Assembly (NCBI GenBank): GCA_009193035.1 | Contig: SWDT01000069.1 | Location: 62,001-126,000 of the forward strand | Reading direction: 5' to 3' | DNA: 64,000 bases | Origin: Halicephalobus mephisto | Lineage: Eukaryota > Nematoda > Chromadorea > Rhabditida > Panagrolaimidae | Shown: positions 23,702 to 35,002 of the stretch, in pieces | Layout of the letters: the number at the start of each line of letters is the position of its first letter | How positions within the stretch are numbered: position 1 is the first letter of the stretch | The notes under the pieces: generated by a model | Seen by the model: the letters and a program-made list of their open reading frames with translations, nothing else | Databases searched by the model: none | Told to the model about the DNA's origin: nothing | Translations under genes and position numbers: made by a program

Positions 23702-25971
23702 TTACTGTTCAAATCGTGGACAAGCAGTGGCAGTTTCTGGATAAGTCTTGTTCATCCGGGAGCTGAATATCAGGATGGAGTGATCGGTCCATCTGCTGGT
23801 TCTTTTCCGAGCAAAGTCAATGATCTTCTTGTGCTGAACTGTCTTGATTCCTGGATGGAACATGAAGACGTCATGGACGATGCTGAACTGATATCCTGCT
23901 CGACAGAGTTCCCATCGCTAAAAATAGGAAATTAAGGAAAATATTGATGCAATAAATTTAAGAATTCTTAATTTCATGATTGAAATTGAAAAATTAAAAA
24001 CTTCATTGATATTTGGATTTATGAAATTTGATTCATATTTGGAAGTCGATGGTTTTAATTTTCGCTAGTGTTAATTAAAAATCGCAAAGTCGATGTTTAT
24101 AAAACTCACCAAAACAGTGTTATCCCTCGATGGATACTTAAAACTTTCATCATGAAATGGGATCTCTTTTCTGGAAACAAACTGGGGTTCCCAGTTGAAG
24201 GAATTGTACCTAAAATACTTTTTAAAGAACTACAGTAATCTCCAAATCTTACGGCTGACTGAATTGAATAGTCGTCGTGTTCCCGTGGTCTTCTTCATCC
24301 AGCCATGCCTCTAACTGAGGAATTTGATGCCCATTACTGTAGTTGGAGTGGAATTCAACGGCTTTCTTTGCTTCCAACAAAGCTTTTAGATCTTTTTTGT
24401 TCTTCGGCCAAGGGACTCCGTCATCGACTTCGAAGATTCTGTAGACAAGCACTTTCTTAGAATCCTTTGTGAGAACCTCGTTGGCAAGGTTTCTCATCTT
24501 GAGTTCGAAATTCTCGGAGAAAATGTGCTCGAGATCGGCTATCAGCACGAAATTCGTCTCCGACTGTTTTCTAGCAAAGTTCCTTGCGAAATTAATAGGG
24601 TATTGAACCAGTTGCAGAATTTCTTTTTTAGAGAGTGTTTCTTTCATAGCCACCTTTTCTGGATGATAAAATTTTCGGAAGATATTAGAACAAGCCTGGG
24701 AATCTGGTAAGGGACTTCTGTTCGTGAGATTAGCTTTCTGACAAAAAGAACTGATTAAGGCTGGTAGGATGAAGTGAACTGAGAGGTATTTCCTCACATC
24801 TGGACGATCAGACACAAGGGATTGCAGCTGAAAACATGTTAAAGTTTTATTTTCTTAAAAGAGTAAATTAATCTGTTCAATTTTGATCCTGACACGAAAA
24901 AATTCCATTATTTTTGATAGTTTTTATGGTTTCCGAATGTTTTTTGGTTTTTTACATTCAGCAGATAAGAAAATGCATAATTTTCACTTCAGAAAAAGTT
25001 GTTAAAAATAATAAGATTCAACTAGATTTTAGCATTGAATTTATGATAAAGAAAAAAAGCAATATTCGTGTTCAGACCGAAATTGCACATCTATTTCCAT
25101 GTTTTTCAACTATCATCCTCGATATTCATTAGATTTGTCAAAGTTATCTCAAAACAGATCCAATGAACTCAAAAAATGTCCAAAAATTCGGATTTTGGGA
25201 ACTATCCAAGCATTCATCGGAGCTGTCGAAGTCACCGTTAGAAGACCCCAACAAGAACACAGAATAGTGTCCACGAAAAATTCATTATTGATGATAATTT
25301 ACGGTAATGCAACTTACCCATTGGAGGGTGCAATGGACACTATCCTCATGGAGCTGTGTAAATCTCGGGAAGACGACAGAAAGGGAAATTGGACCTTGCC
25401 AGTTGAGGACCTAAATGTCAATTTAACAAAAATTACTATTTTAGGGCAACTGCCGGACTTACATGTTGTTTTATGACAGACGGTGCCCGATCGTAACTCC
25501 CATGGAGAATCAATGTTATTCGATTACGGTCATTTACTGAGGATTTGAAGACATTGGGAATAACACAATAATGATTAATTTTCGATGGCGACAATCTGGA
25601 AGAGGTCTAATGCTACAGTATCTATCGAAAGGCACTCACTTTGTTAATAGACTAGCTATGTTGTTAATGTTGTAATCAATCACACTCAACTTTGGTACAT
25701 TCTCATGACGGGAAATGTATCCAAATCCAGCCAAGGTGAGCAGTAAAATACAACTGAGAAATTTGCATAATTTGAACCTTCGCCGTATGCGGAAACACAA
25801 TTTCCATTCCAGCTGATCCAATATGGACGGATTGCTCGAACTGTTGGGATTCTTTCTCACAAGGTTCGAAATATTTGTGGAGCTTTGGGATTTGATAATG
25901 ATAGACTGCAGTTTCTTTTGTGAATCAAAGCTGAGGCTACTTCTGGAGAGCGTTCGTTTGGTCAGCTGCAT
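23702..25971 (-). CDS. Glycosyltransferase family 49 protein (bgnt/B4GAT1/LARGE-like)
   Basis: Six exons on the minus strand (25640-25971, 25463-25595, 25318-25410, 24253-24827, 24110-24209, 23702-23917) give 482 residues. GT49 enzymes add GlcNAc or glucuronic acid to glycans in the Golgi. It is a type II membrane protein: about 80 basic cytosolic residues, one helix ([16 protein letters not shown]), then the lumenal domain. Family landmarks in order are [38 protein letters not shown], the metal-binding region [15 protein letters not shown] (DLE instead of the DxD seen in many relatives), [18 protein letters not shown] and [17 protein letters not shown]. The ATG at 25971 is chosen because a cytosolic tail follows; an in-frame ATG at 26043 would add 24 residues. 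All exon phases agree. Confidence 0.85.
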
Positions 25972-26052
25972 TAGACAAAAATAAAAACATGGTTGTCGCC
26001 AAGGATCTGGTGCGTAGTTTACTTGATTTTCTATTCTATTCATTGTTTACGA

Positions 26053-26262
26053 AAATGTTGGAAGATGTTTTTAAAGGAATAATTTCGGTTGTAAGCCAGA
26101 AGGGAGTCCTCGGGAATGCCGGTGACTGGTTGATGGGGACCAATTGCGTCAAACCTGGGTCTGGCTCGTTTCTTTTTCAGAGATTTCCTCAGTCTTGCAA
26201 AACTGTATTGATAAAAAACTCCACAAAGCCCACGTCCAAAGATCCAAAAAAATAAAATGAAT
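26053..26262 (-). pseudogene. Truncated, frameshifted copy of a 7TM chemoreceptor last exon
   Basis: On the minus strand this stretch matches the last exon of the chemoreceptor gene at 29509-29709 over about 200 bases. The middle 80 bases are nearly identical. It begins at FFGSLDVG, loses one base right after (GACGT against GACGTT), and so falls out of frame. The homology to the beginning of that exon and its splice acceptor is missing. It therefore cannot make the seventh helix. It lies in the same orientation as the intact exon, on the far side of the MSH4 gene, 80 bases upstream of the glycosyltransferase start. Confidence 0.75.
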
Positions 26263-26338
26263 TCAGTTTTTGAAACAAGATTTCATAATTAGTTGACAAA
26301 ATTGAAAAAAGTTCAAAAATCTTTTTAAAATAAAGGGC

Positions 26339-26482
26339 TCAACCGTTAATCCCAATATATTCTTCATCAAACTCTGAGTCAATAGGATCAGATTGAGGTT
26401 TATGTTTTTCATTATCATAATTCTGTTTTTTGGATTTTGATGGAATTTCTGAAGATGAAAATTGTCTTAGGAACTTCAACAT
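26339..26482 (-). CDS. Small open reading frame, 47 residues, unrecognised
   Basis: ATG at 26482, stop at 26339-26341. The peptide is polar, with lysines and serines followed by an acidic end (SEFDEEYIGING). The codon pattern looks plausible but length alone is not convincing. It could be a remnant of the gene that once carried the broken chemoreceptor exon just downstream, or an unrelated fragment. Confidence 0.2.
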   Translation of the reverse strand: MLKFLRQFSSSEIPSKSKKQNYDNEKHKPQSDPIDSEFDEEYIGING

Positions 26483-26805
26483 ATGGCGTTCCGACAACTA
26501 ACCTAGAGCAAATGCAATATTTACGAAGCTAACGGACCAGTGAAAATAATTTTAAATTAAATTAATACTCTCTGATCTACAACGATCCTACACTAGGAAA
26601 GTTGAGGTTCAATCCAGAAGATACGACCGATTGATTTTCGCGTCGGGATCCGTGTTGCTGTGCCGCTTGTGGAGACATCTGGATTTGTTCGGACTGAAAC
26701 CTCTCGTACTTGCAGCTGACCATCTTAATCATATCTGTTTTTATCCAGTGTTGCTGTGTTGTTCATTGCTTCTACTTCCCATGCTAATGTTTTACTTTTC
26801 CAGAG

Positions 26806-29412
26806 ATGGATGATGATTCAGAGTCCCAATCAGGAGGTCAATCTATCCTTTCCAAAAGCGGAGGCCCGAAGTACAACTTGGAGAAGCTGCTCAATTCCCG
26901 GTCTTCCAGAAGCAACTCCACTTCGAATACATGTTTCACGATCGTTGCTATCACGGAAGGACGAGGTCCGGACAGAGGAACCGTGGGAATGAGCTCCATG
27001 GACTTGCGAGACCCTACTTTGACGATTTGCGAGTTCTTTGATTCCACTTCTTACACGAAACTGAAGACACGTCTTTCCATCATTGACCCTCTGGAGATTC
27101 TCGTTCCCGAAGCTGTCAACGACAAACAGAATCATATGAAGGTCCTGGTGGATGTGATCAAGAGCTGTGTGTCCAAGGGAACTTCTATCACTTGCCTTCA
27201 AAGAAGGTTCTTCAATGACGCCAAAGGTATCGAACTTGTGAAGCAATTAGGAGCCCCAGAATGCTGCAACATCGATACATCCGTCGTCAAGAAGTATTAC
27301 TGTATGTCTGCGGCTGCTGCTTTGATCAAGTACATTGAATTTGTTCAAAATATTCTCTTCCATCAGAAGTCGCTCAAGATTGTCTATGAGACTATTGATG
27401 AAAGTTGTCTTATCGGTGAGGGCTTTTATATCAACTTTTGTTTCTTAGCGTTGTTTAGATGTAAACAGCTGGGGAAATCTGGATTTGATTGATGTGGACA
27501 AGAAAAGCAAAAAAGAAGACCAGAAAACCTTGTTTTCTCTTTTAAACAAGTGTCTTACTGGAGCTGGATCCCGTTTACTAAGGAGTTGTCTTCTTCAGCC
27601 GAGCTCTAATGTCAGTTTGATCGAAGAGAGGCTAGATGTCGTTCAGGAATTTGTTCTGAATCCAGCAATGCTAGAACGACTGAGAAGTCTCCTCGTCAAC
27701 ACGAACGATTGTCAGTTCCTGATCACTCTGTGTATCTGCAAGAACATGAATATTGTCACAACCACTGAAGAATCCCTTAGATCCATCCGAATAAAAATTC
27801 TGCAGATTCTGAACCTGAAGAAACTGATCATGGTCTCGTTTGCGATGAAAGAAGTGCTTTCCAGTGCAAAATCCCCTTGGCTCATTCAGAAGAGGGACAA
27901 ATTGGTTGATCCTAGACTAGCGGAAATCTGCAGCATCATTGACGAAAAAATTGACGAAGCTGTGTTTTTCAGAAAGAGTTCTGGTTCATCTAAATCCAAG
28001 GATTCGGCTTTGTTTGCCATCAAAGAAGGTCTGCATGTTCTTCTCGACCTTGCAAGGAAGGCCTACAAGGAGCTCGCTAACGACATTACTCGTGGGTTTT
28101 CCAATTTGACAGTAATTAATAGATGATTGCTTTAGGGTTGGCTGCTGAAGAGGCTGACAAGGTTCCTGGCTCTTCCATCACTTATTCCTTTTCTCGAGGC
28201 TACCACTTTAGCCTGACCTCCAAAGATCCTCTTTCTGTTCATTTGCCCCCACATTGTATCCAGATTGTTCGTCATAGAGCTTCAGTGACCTACACAACTA
28301 GGGATCTGATCAAGTACAATGATCGACTAAACCAATCTGAATCGGAAATTCTGTTCAAGAGCAGCATTATCGTAGACCAGGTCATCGGGGAGATCAGACA
28401 TATGCTTCCTGCCCTGCATCACGTGATTGAACTTTTGACTCATTTGGATCTTCTGGCAGCTCTGGGGACTTATTCTACAGTAACTAGATGTGTGAGACCC
28501 AATTTTGACAACGAACTGGTCATCCGTCATGGACGTCACCCCATTCTAGACAGTGAAGACGAAGTCGTTCCTAATGACACTTATATTATCCCCAACTCTA
28601 GATTCATCATCATTACGGGTCCCAACATGGCTGGAAAGAGCACTTATATGAAGCAAGTTTGTCTTCTTCAGATTCTCGCTCAACTAGGGTGTTTCGTTCC
28701 TGCTGAATTTGCGAGTTTCGCTCCGATGGAAAGAATCTTTTCCCGAGTCGGTCACAATGATGACATTACCAGGAATCTAAGTGCTTTTGCATTAGAAATG
28801 TCTGAGATCTCGATCATTCTTCCAAACGCTAACGAGAAGTCACTGATCGTCATTGATGAATTGGCCAGAAGCACTTCTACAGAAGAAGGAATGGGTATCT
28901 GCTATGCCATTTGCGAGAAGCTGATCGAGTCGAAGGCCTTTGTTCTTTTTGCTACTCATTTTCTTGATTTATCTTTGCTGGAATTGAGTTTCTCAACTGT
29001 TCAGAAGTAGGTTATGGATTCTTTATTCCAGAGTTTAATCTGTTATTTCAGTTTCCACTTTTCTGTTCAAACAATCAAGGACAAAGACGGAAGTGAAGTT
29101 CTGCAGCCGATCCATAAACTTTATAAAGGAACGTATAAAGGCCCTCTTTATGGATTTGAACTGGCGGAATTGACTACGTTCCCGTCATCTCTTCTCAAGA
29201 ATGCTCGGGAAACGGCAGAAAAGCTTCGGTCAGATGTCCAGATCCACAGGCTCTCGAAGATTGACGAAAGCATTGCTCAAAAAAAGAAACTTGCTTACAT
29301 TGCTCATCGGATCCAGCATGTCATGGCCTTGGCTACGGAAGACAATAAGGAGAGTGTTGCTGCATACTTGATTCAGCTTCGTCAGAGGATCTTAGATCAG
29401 TCCATTATTTGA
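26806..29412 (+). CDS. msh-4: MutS homolog 4 (meiotic crossover protein MSH4/HIM-14)
   Basis: Four exons (26806-27415, 27459-28091, 28136-29006, 29052-29412) give 824 residues. MSH4 pairs with MSH5 to stabilise meiotic recombination intermediates for crossing over; it does not do mismatch repair and lacks the mismatch-binding domain I, as here. The N-terminus is serine-rich and disordered. Domains II to IV follow, then the ATPase with Walker A GPNMAGKST (576-584) and a conserved GICYAICEKLIESKAFVLFATHF block typical of MSH4 rather than MSH5. Walker B reads LIVIDELARST (Asp655, Glu656), where family members normally have DELGRGT. An acceptor-like tttacttttccag ends two bases before the ATG, suggesting trans-splicing. 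Tail-to-tail with the chemoreceptor, 96 bases apart. Confidence 0.92.
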
Positions 29413-29508
29413 GTCACAAATGTGAGTCGGTTTTGTTTTTTTCTAGTTTTATTAGTTGTTCGAAATATCGTTGAAAAGTGTTTTTAAAGGGATAATTTTG
29501 GTTGTAAG

Positions 29509-31151
29509 TTAGAAACGGAGGTTTTCGGGAATACTGGTGGCCGGCTGACGAGGGCCAATTGCGTCAAACCTGGGTCCGGCTCGTTTCTTTTTCAGAGATT
29601 TCCTCAGTCTTGCAAAACTGTATTGATAAAATATGGCACAAAGCCCAACGTCCAAAGATCCAAAGAATAGAGAAAAAGGTCCGACGTGTTTAAAAAAGGG
29701 TTTTCCTGTCTAAAGTGTTCAAATTATTAAGTTTAAAAATACTGCTAACTTACTAATTCCATAATAGCTACCGTAAAATGAGGCACGAAATTGAAAGCGA
29801 ATTCGCAGAAAAATGTAGTTATTGCTAGCCGTGTTGTTAACCCTCTTTTTTCCTTGGAATTTCTGTTCACTAATTTCCATCTTAATAGAACACAAATAGT
29901 GATTCCGAGTATCGTGTTCACAAATGAAAATGCTGCTCTGTAGAGGAAATACAGACGGGAATGCTCGGGGGTTATTAGACAGTTCATGGCTCCGCAGTGA
30001 GTTTCGGTTTTTTTTGGGTAGTCTCTGAAAACCGTGATGAAGGCTGTTCCTATCAGAAGCAGTTGAGAACTGACGCAGCCACAGATGAAGATGAGTTTCC
30101 GGCTACTAGAACTTTCTGCTGGGATGAAAAGACAGAATATCCGTTCGAGACCGAGGTAGAAAATGGAAATCTGTATCGTCGAAATGGCTATCCCAGGTAA
30201 AAATCCAGAGATGAACAAGAAACGAGCGTCATATATGGGACCTAAATGTTCATGTTTTTATAACGATGCTATATATTACCTAAGGGAAAGCCCCCTCAGG
30301 AAACCCAAAAATTGCTTCATCCGACACAGAGTTGCCTCCGATCAGAACAACCTAGTACCTTGAGATACTGGGTGAAAAACCAAAGCAGAACTGATTCTTC
30401 GTTTCTTTGGACAATGCAAAATTTTCCTTTTATCTGAATTTGGGCGCTCTGCAACAATCATTTCTTTCCATCTCTGGTTCTCTCTTTTGCACTATAATTT
30501 TCAATTCATTTCGCACCTACTTTTATAACTCGTAAATTTTATTATTTTTTACTTTTTCCCTAATGTGTTTAGGAAATATTGCTATCAGTGGCGAAAGATT
30601 ATTTATTGAATAATTCACACTTGGATGGGGGTAAGGAATGAATTTTTCGTGGTTTTGATATATGAACCTATTTCATGTGCCGAAATTTCTTGCATAATCT
30701 GACTTTATGTTAAAGTAAATTATTTATTGCATTTCTATTGCATTAGAGAATTTTCAAAAACTTAGTTTTTCAGACTTTTCGTGACTTTTCTCATTTTTAG
30801 TTATGGCTTCGTGAGGATCTATTTTTGTAGTTTAAATAATTCAAAACATCAATTTTGCAGTTTAATAATTTCCTTCTAACTGTTGGTAATCAAACCAAAC
30901 TCACCATGAGGACACCAATAAGCCAACAAGTAACCGGCATGGACCAATCCCGTTGCGACGAAAACAAGAACATTAACAATGTAAATCACCACAAATGCAC
31001 TTTGGGGTTTTTCGGAGTATTTTGAAGAAACAACATGATGGTAAAATATTTGAAGGAAGAAAATAAATGCCATCAATAAGACCGAAAACATAGAGAAAGA
31101 TTCAAATAAAGCCATAATGTAAGGATTTTTTTCTGCTTCTTCCACAGTCAT
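29509..31151 (-). CDS. 7TM chemoreceptor (serpentine receptor, Srbc-like)
   Basis: Three exons on the minus strand, 30905-31151, 29754-30241 and 29509-29709, join in phase to give 311 residues. Helices 1 and 2 are in exon 1 (FESFSMFSVLLMAFIFFLQI; VVIYIVNVLVFVATGLVHAG). Helices 3 to 6 are in exon 2, including SIFYLGLERIFCLF and LAITTFFCEFAFNFVPHF. Helix 7 is in exon 3 (GPFSLFFGSLDVGLCAIFYQ), followed by a basic tail. The helix 6-7 pattern resembles the nematode Srbc/Srx chemoreceptors, so a role in chemosensation is inferred. Intron 1 is long (663 bases) and AT-rich; a stretch within it that looks exon-like does not fit in phase. The third exon has a broken copy at 26053-26262. Confidence 0.72.
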
Positions 31152-31601
31152 TGCGAATAATCAGTATTTTTAGAATAAAAATCTAAAAATATTACAATTG
31201 CAGAAAATCTCACAATTCCAAAAGTAATTTCCTTTGACAATTCTCACAATTACCACTCCCAGACTGGCAGTTTCCTGTTACCCTTGACAGTTACTGCTGA
31301 TGACGAAGCACAACTGGCTACCAGGTGCACTTTTTATAAATTGAATCTTCCGGGGGAAATATACTTAAAAGTCCCCAAGGAATCCAACTTAAATCATGAT
31401 TTTGCAATTCCTGAGATAACGGATATGTTAATCTTATCATTTTTTAAAGACGAAACATATTCAATATTGCCACTCTTACAGTACTTTAATCATACGAGTG
31501 ACAATCATAGAGCAACCTTTTGGGAATTCTTACTCCAATTTATCATTGCAGCTTTATTACACAGGTAAATAATCAACGTAAACAAACCACCTAGAATTAA
31601 A
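31152..31601. other. Spacer with an orphan open frame
   Basis: Upstream flank of the chemoreceptor and 3' flank of the aminopeptidase. A 94-codon open frame on the plus strand at 31284-31568 lacks an ATG near its start and matches no family I know; part of it (FWEFLLQFIIAALLHR, then a donor-like gtaaat) could be an exon. I cannot support a gene. Confidence 0.3.
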
Positions 31602-34600
31602 TTAGAAACCAGTTTTGGTCAAAAACTCGTCCACAGTTGGAGCACTGTGCTTCAGTAACTTCGAATTGAGGAGGATAGCCTCACTAGCTTGGCGGATTGG
31701 ACGATCAAGAACCTTCAAGGCATCTTCATCAAAAGCTTCCTTGCAGAACTTCTCAAAAGCTTCAACAAAGCGAGAATCGCACTGAGAATCAGAGACACAC
31801 TTGAGGCAGTGCTGGAATAGGCTGCTGTTGGCGGAACCAAACTTCTCGAGAAGAATCTTGTAGTTCTGTTGGAAGAAGTTCCACATGTAATCTTGTCCAA
31901 CTTTGGTGAAGCTGCTAGCAGCAAAGAGTGAAACCAAATCTTGGGCACGGATTTTGCCCTGAATAACACCGTATTCGTAAACGGACTTCAAAAGAGGTTC
32001 TTCCGTTGCTTGTCCCATAGCAACAATGCAGTTGCGTTCAACTTCGCTGAATCCAACAGTTTCAAAAATGTGACGAAGCTTCTCAACTCCTTCATTTCCA
32101 TCATTTCTAGCCACGATGCTATAGATACACGAGCGAAGATCAGGGTGAAGTTCAGTCTTCTTCTCAACATGTTCACGGAACTTCTCACGAGCCGTATTAA
32201 TGATAGGTTGATGATTGGCACGACTTAGACGACTAATAGAAAGAGCTCTCAGGAGAGAATCCTTCAATGCTAAAGACCAGCTTTTAAAAAAGTTATGCAA
32301 AAAAGTAACTCACGTTCGTTTGGAACAGCTTCCCACCCAAGTCTCTTGAAAACAGGTTCATAGATCTTGACGATAAACTGATCAAGACGCTTCTTGATGC
32401 TAGGATCTTCATGACGTTCAAGAGTATTGCCCAAATGGCCAATTCCACCATCCAGAGCACTCCAAACAATGTATTCATTTTCATTCGAGCTAGCTGCAAC
32501 GAACGAAAGGAACTGAGAGGCTGGAGCCTTGCCAGATTCAACAAGAGAATAAAGATCACTCGCCATGCCAAATCTATCAAGGACAGGAAGGGTCTTCTTC
32601 TCAACCGCAGGAAGAAGAGCATTCAACATGTCGTCAGAATAGTGAACACGGAAGAAACCAGCAGTACCAGAGTTGATCTTCAGCCAGTCACCAGCCTTGA
32701 CATTGTCAATGGTGAATTCTTGCTCAGGCTCAGTTAACAATCCCCGGAAGATGGCTTCATTGGGGCTAGAAGCGGAAGAAACAGTGAAAGGAACTCGCCA
32801 AAGAGGGTTGGCTTCATCCTTTCCTCCATCAGCCAAGAAACGAGTTTGAGTTAATTTCAAAATTCTCTTATCTCCTTCGACCTTCTGTTCTGCAGTAACC
32901 ATTGGGAATCCCATTTGACGAGTCCAAGTAGACATCATCTTCCCAATATCCTCTCCAGAAGCTTCACTGAAAGCGTCCCACAAATCCTGTGTCTCAGCAT
33001 TGCTATACTGGAATTTCTTCAAGTAAATGCGAAGTCCCTTTTGGAAGACTGGTTCAGTCAAATAGTTGAAGAGCATTCGGATAACACTATTGGATTTGGC
33101 ATAAGTGATAGAATCGTATATCTCATCAAGTTCATTGGGGTTGTCAATGGGCACCTCGATTGGGTGAGAGCTGCGGAGACAATCCAAGTTCATTCCTCGG
33201 GACCATTCATCCTGGACAAAATGAACCCAGATGTCGAATTCTGGACAATGCTTACTCACGAACAAGTACTCCATGAAAGAAGCAAAGCCTTCTTTGAGCC
33301 AGAGATTATCCCACCATTTCTGAAAAATACCAAACCATTAGTCCAAGTGAGTAGAAAACCAACCATCGTGGCAAGATCTCCAAACCAGAAGTGAGCTAAT
33401 TCGTGAGCAACGACAAGGGCGACGTACATACTCTGACGAGTTGAGGATTTTGCAGGATCAACAAGCAACGCGACTTCTCGGTAAGTAACCAATCCCCAGT
33501 TCTCCATAGCTCCTAGAATAATATTGGTCAGTGACAATTGCAAAATGTACAAGTCCTTACCCATGCTGAAGTCAGGAATAGCGATCAAGTCACATTTTGG
33601 AAGAGGATACTGGATGTCGAACCATTCGTTGTAGTAATCCAATGCTTTGGCTGCCAACCCAAGAGAGTATTCACCTAGATGCTTCTTTCCTTCAACGGTG
33701 TAAACACGGACAGGGACTCCGGCTTTTGTCTTGGTTTCAATGTACTCGAATTCGCCAACAGCAAAGGCAACGAGGTAAGAGGACATGATGGGAGTTGTTC
33801 CAAATTTGACAATCTTCTTTCCATCCTTGACTTCTTCCGAGACAACATTCATGTTGGACAATGCAGTCAGCTTTGGATCAACTTCCAGAGTGACATCGAA
33901 TTTCGCCTTGTAAACAGGCTCATCCCAGCAGGGGAAGGAGAGACGGGCGTAAGTACTCTCAAATTGAGTTGAAACGAGGAACTTCTCCTTGCCATCAGAG
34001 CCCTTGTAGGAAGAGCGGTAGAAACCGGTCATCTTGCTGTTATGTTCAGCAACAAAGTCGATGGATAGCTTGACTTGTTGAGGATCGAGGGTTTTTGGCA
34101 GCTTCACAGTGAGAGTCATCCATTTTCGGTCGACTTCAACGGGTAGATCCTTGACGACGGATCCATCGGCTAACTCAATTCCAGCGGAATTGATCTCAAT
34201 CTCAGAAGAGTGTAGCTTCAGGAAATCGGTAGGTTGGGTGATCTGAAAACAACAACTACAGGACGTAGTTCCAGATAAAAACTTACATCTAGTGTGATAA
34301 CCTCATGGCCTTCACACTTGAAAGTCTCCAAATTCGGCTTCAAGTGGATATTGTACGAACTCGGCTTAGCAACTTCGGGAAGACGAGAAAACTTATCAGA
34401 AGCAGCGGTCGACATGATTCTTCTCTGTAAACCACGTGGAGTCAAGTAAAAATCAGCTGGCACGGACGGGTAACGTCTTGCAAGAACCGGAATTAATCTG
34501 ACAGCAGCTAATCGACAAGGCTGCAAGGAAAACTGTCTTCTCCCTGCAAAATCAACATAGGGGTCAATCAAAAATGGAAAAAGATAAGGGAAATAATGAT

Positions 34601-34730
34601 GACCACCTCGGCGATTGGAGGGTTAAAATTGCATCATCATTATTGGCAAATGGGGTGATTTTAATCATACTAAAGCACTACCTACTAGACCACGGTTTCT
34701 GAATAAGGAAACGGCGAATCTTCTGTGCAT
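31602..34730 (-). CDS. pam-1: Puromycin-sensitive aminopeptidase (M1 family, NPEPPS/PAM-1-like)
   Basis: Six exons on the minus strand (34682-34730, 34287-34543, 33561-34242, 33364-33512, 32314-33319, 31602-32269) give 936 residues. This zinc enzyme trims N-terminal residues from peptides in the cytosol; in nematodes PAM-1 acts in meiotic exit and embryo polarity. It shows GAMEN (330-334), HELAH (366-370) and the third zinc ligand in LWLKEGFAS (Glu389), i.e. HEXXH-x18-E. A long ERAP1-C type C-terminal domain follows. The first 59 residues are arginine-rich with almost no acidic residues, like a mitochondrial presequence. A second ATG at 34415 (residue 60) starts the conserved part, as in the human protein, which also has two possible starts. 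Transcribed divergently from the Nudix gene, 272 bases apart. Confidence 0.95.
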
Positions 34731-34984
34731 CAACGGAGAGCGAGCAAATCTAAAACCTTGAAATAAAAACTGAGGGACAAACGAACGAGAGTGTTTGTCG
34801 CTCTTGCGCCATTTTTGAAATTCCTATTTGAACTTGGAACCGATTAAACCCAGACTCCTCATGATTCCATTACGAACTGCTCTTATCATAGTATTCGTCT
34901 ATGAATGAAATGCTAGAGGTAGGGTTAGCACAGTTCTTGTAGTTTGGGTCGATGGTGGACGGGAATTTCGTGGGAACTATAATG

Positions 34985-34998
34985 TTTCTTTGTTTCAG
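34985..34998 (+). promoter_or_regulatory. Candidate spliced-leader acceptor of the NUDT6-like gene
   Basis: tttctttgtttcag ends four bases before the ATG at 35003, with no coding exon required upstream. This is the standard context of an SL trans-splice site. Confidence 0.55.
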
Positions 34999-35002
34999 AA
35001 GA

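Noticed and set aside
23690..23935. 81-codon plus-strand open frame
   Set aside because: It is antisense to the last exon of the GT49 gene, whose frame on the minus strand is conserved.
25989..26255. 88-codon plus-strand open frame
   Set aside because: It is antisense to the broken receptor exon and the start of the glycosyltransferase gene, and has no family features.
26600..26630. tRNA-like B-box (ggttcaatcc)
   Set aside because: No matching A-box or acceptor stem around it; I found no convincing tRNA or rRNA gene in the window.
26053..29672. Direct repeats flanking MSH4 as a transposon signature
   Set aside because: The right-hand copy is the coding helix-7 exon of the chemoreceptor and has no terminal repeats, so a duplicated exon explains it better than a mobile element.
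30270..30360. Possible extra exon in the first intron of the chemoreceptor
   Set aside because: Its only open frame ends in a stop at the donor, and the flanking exons already join in phase without it.
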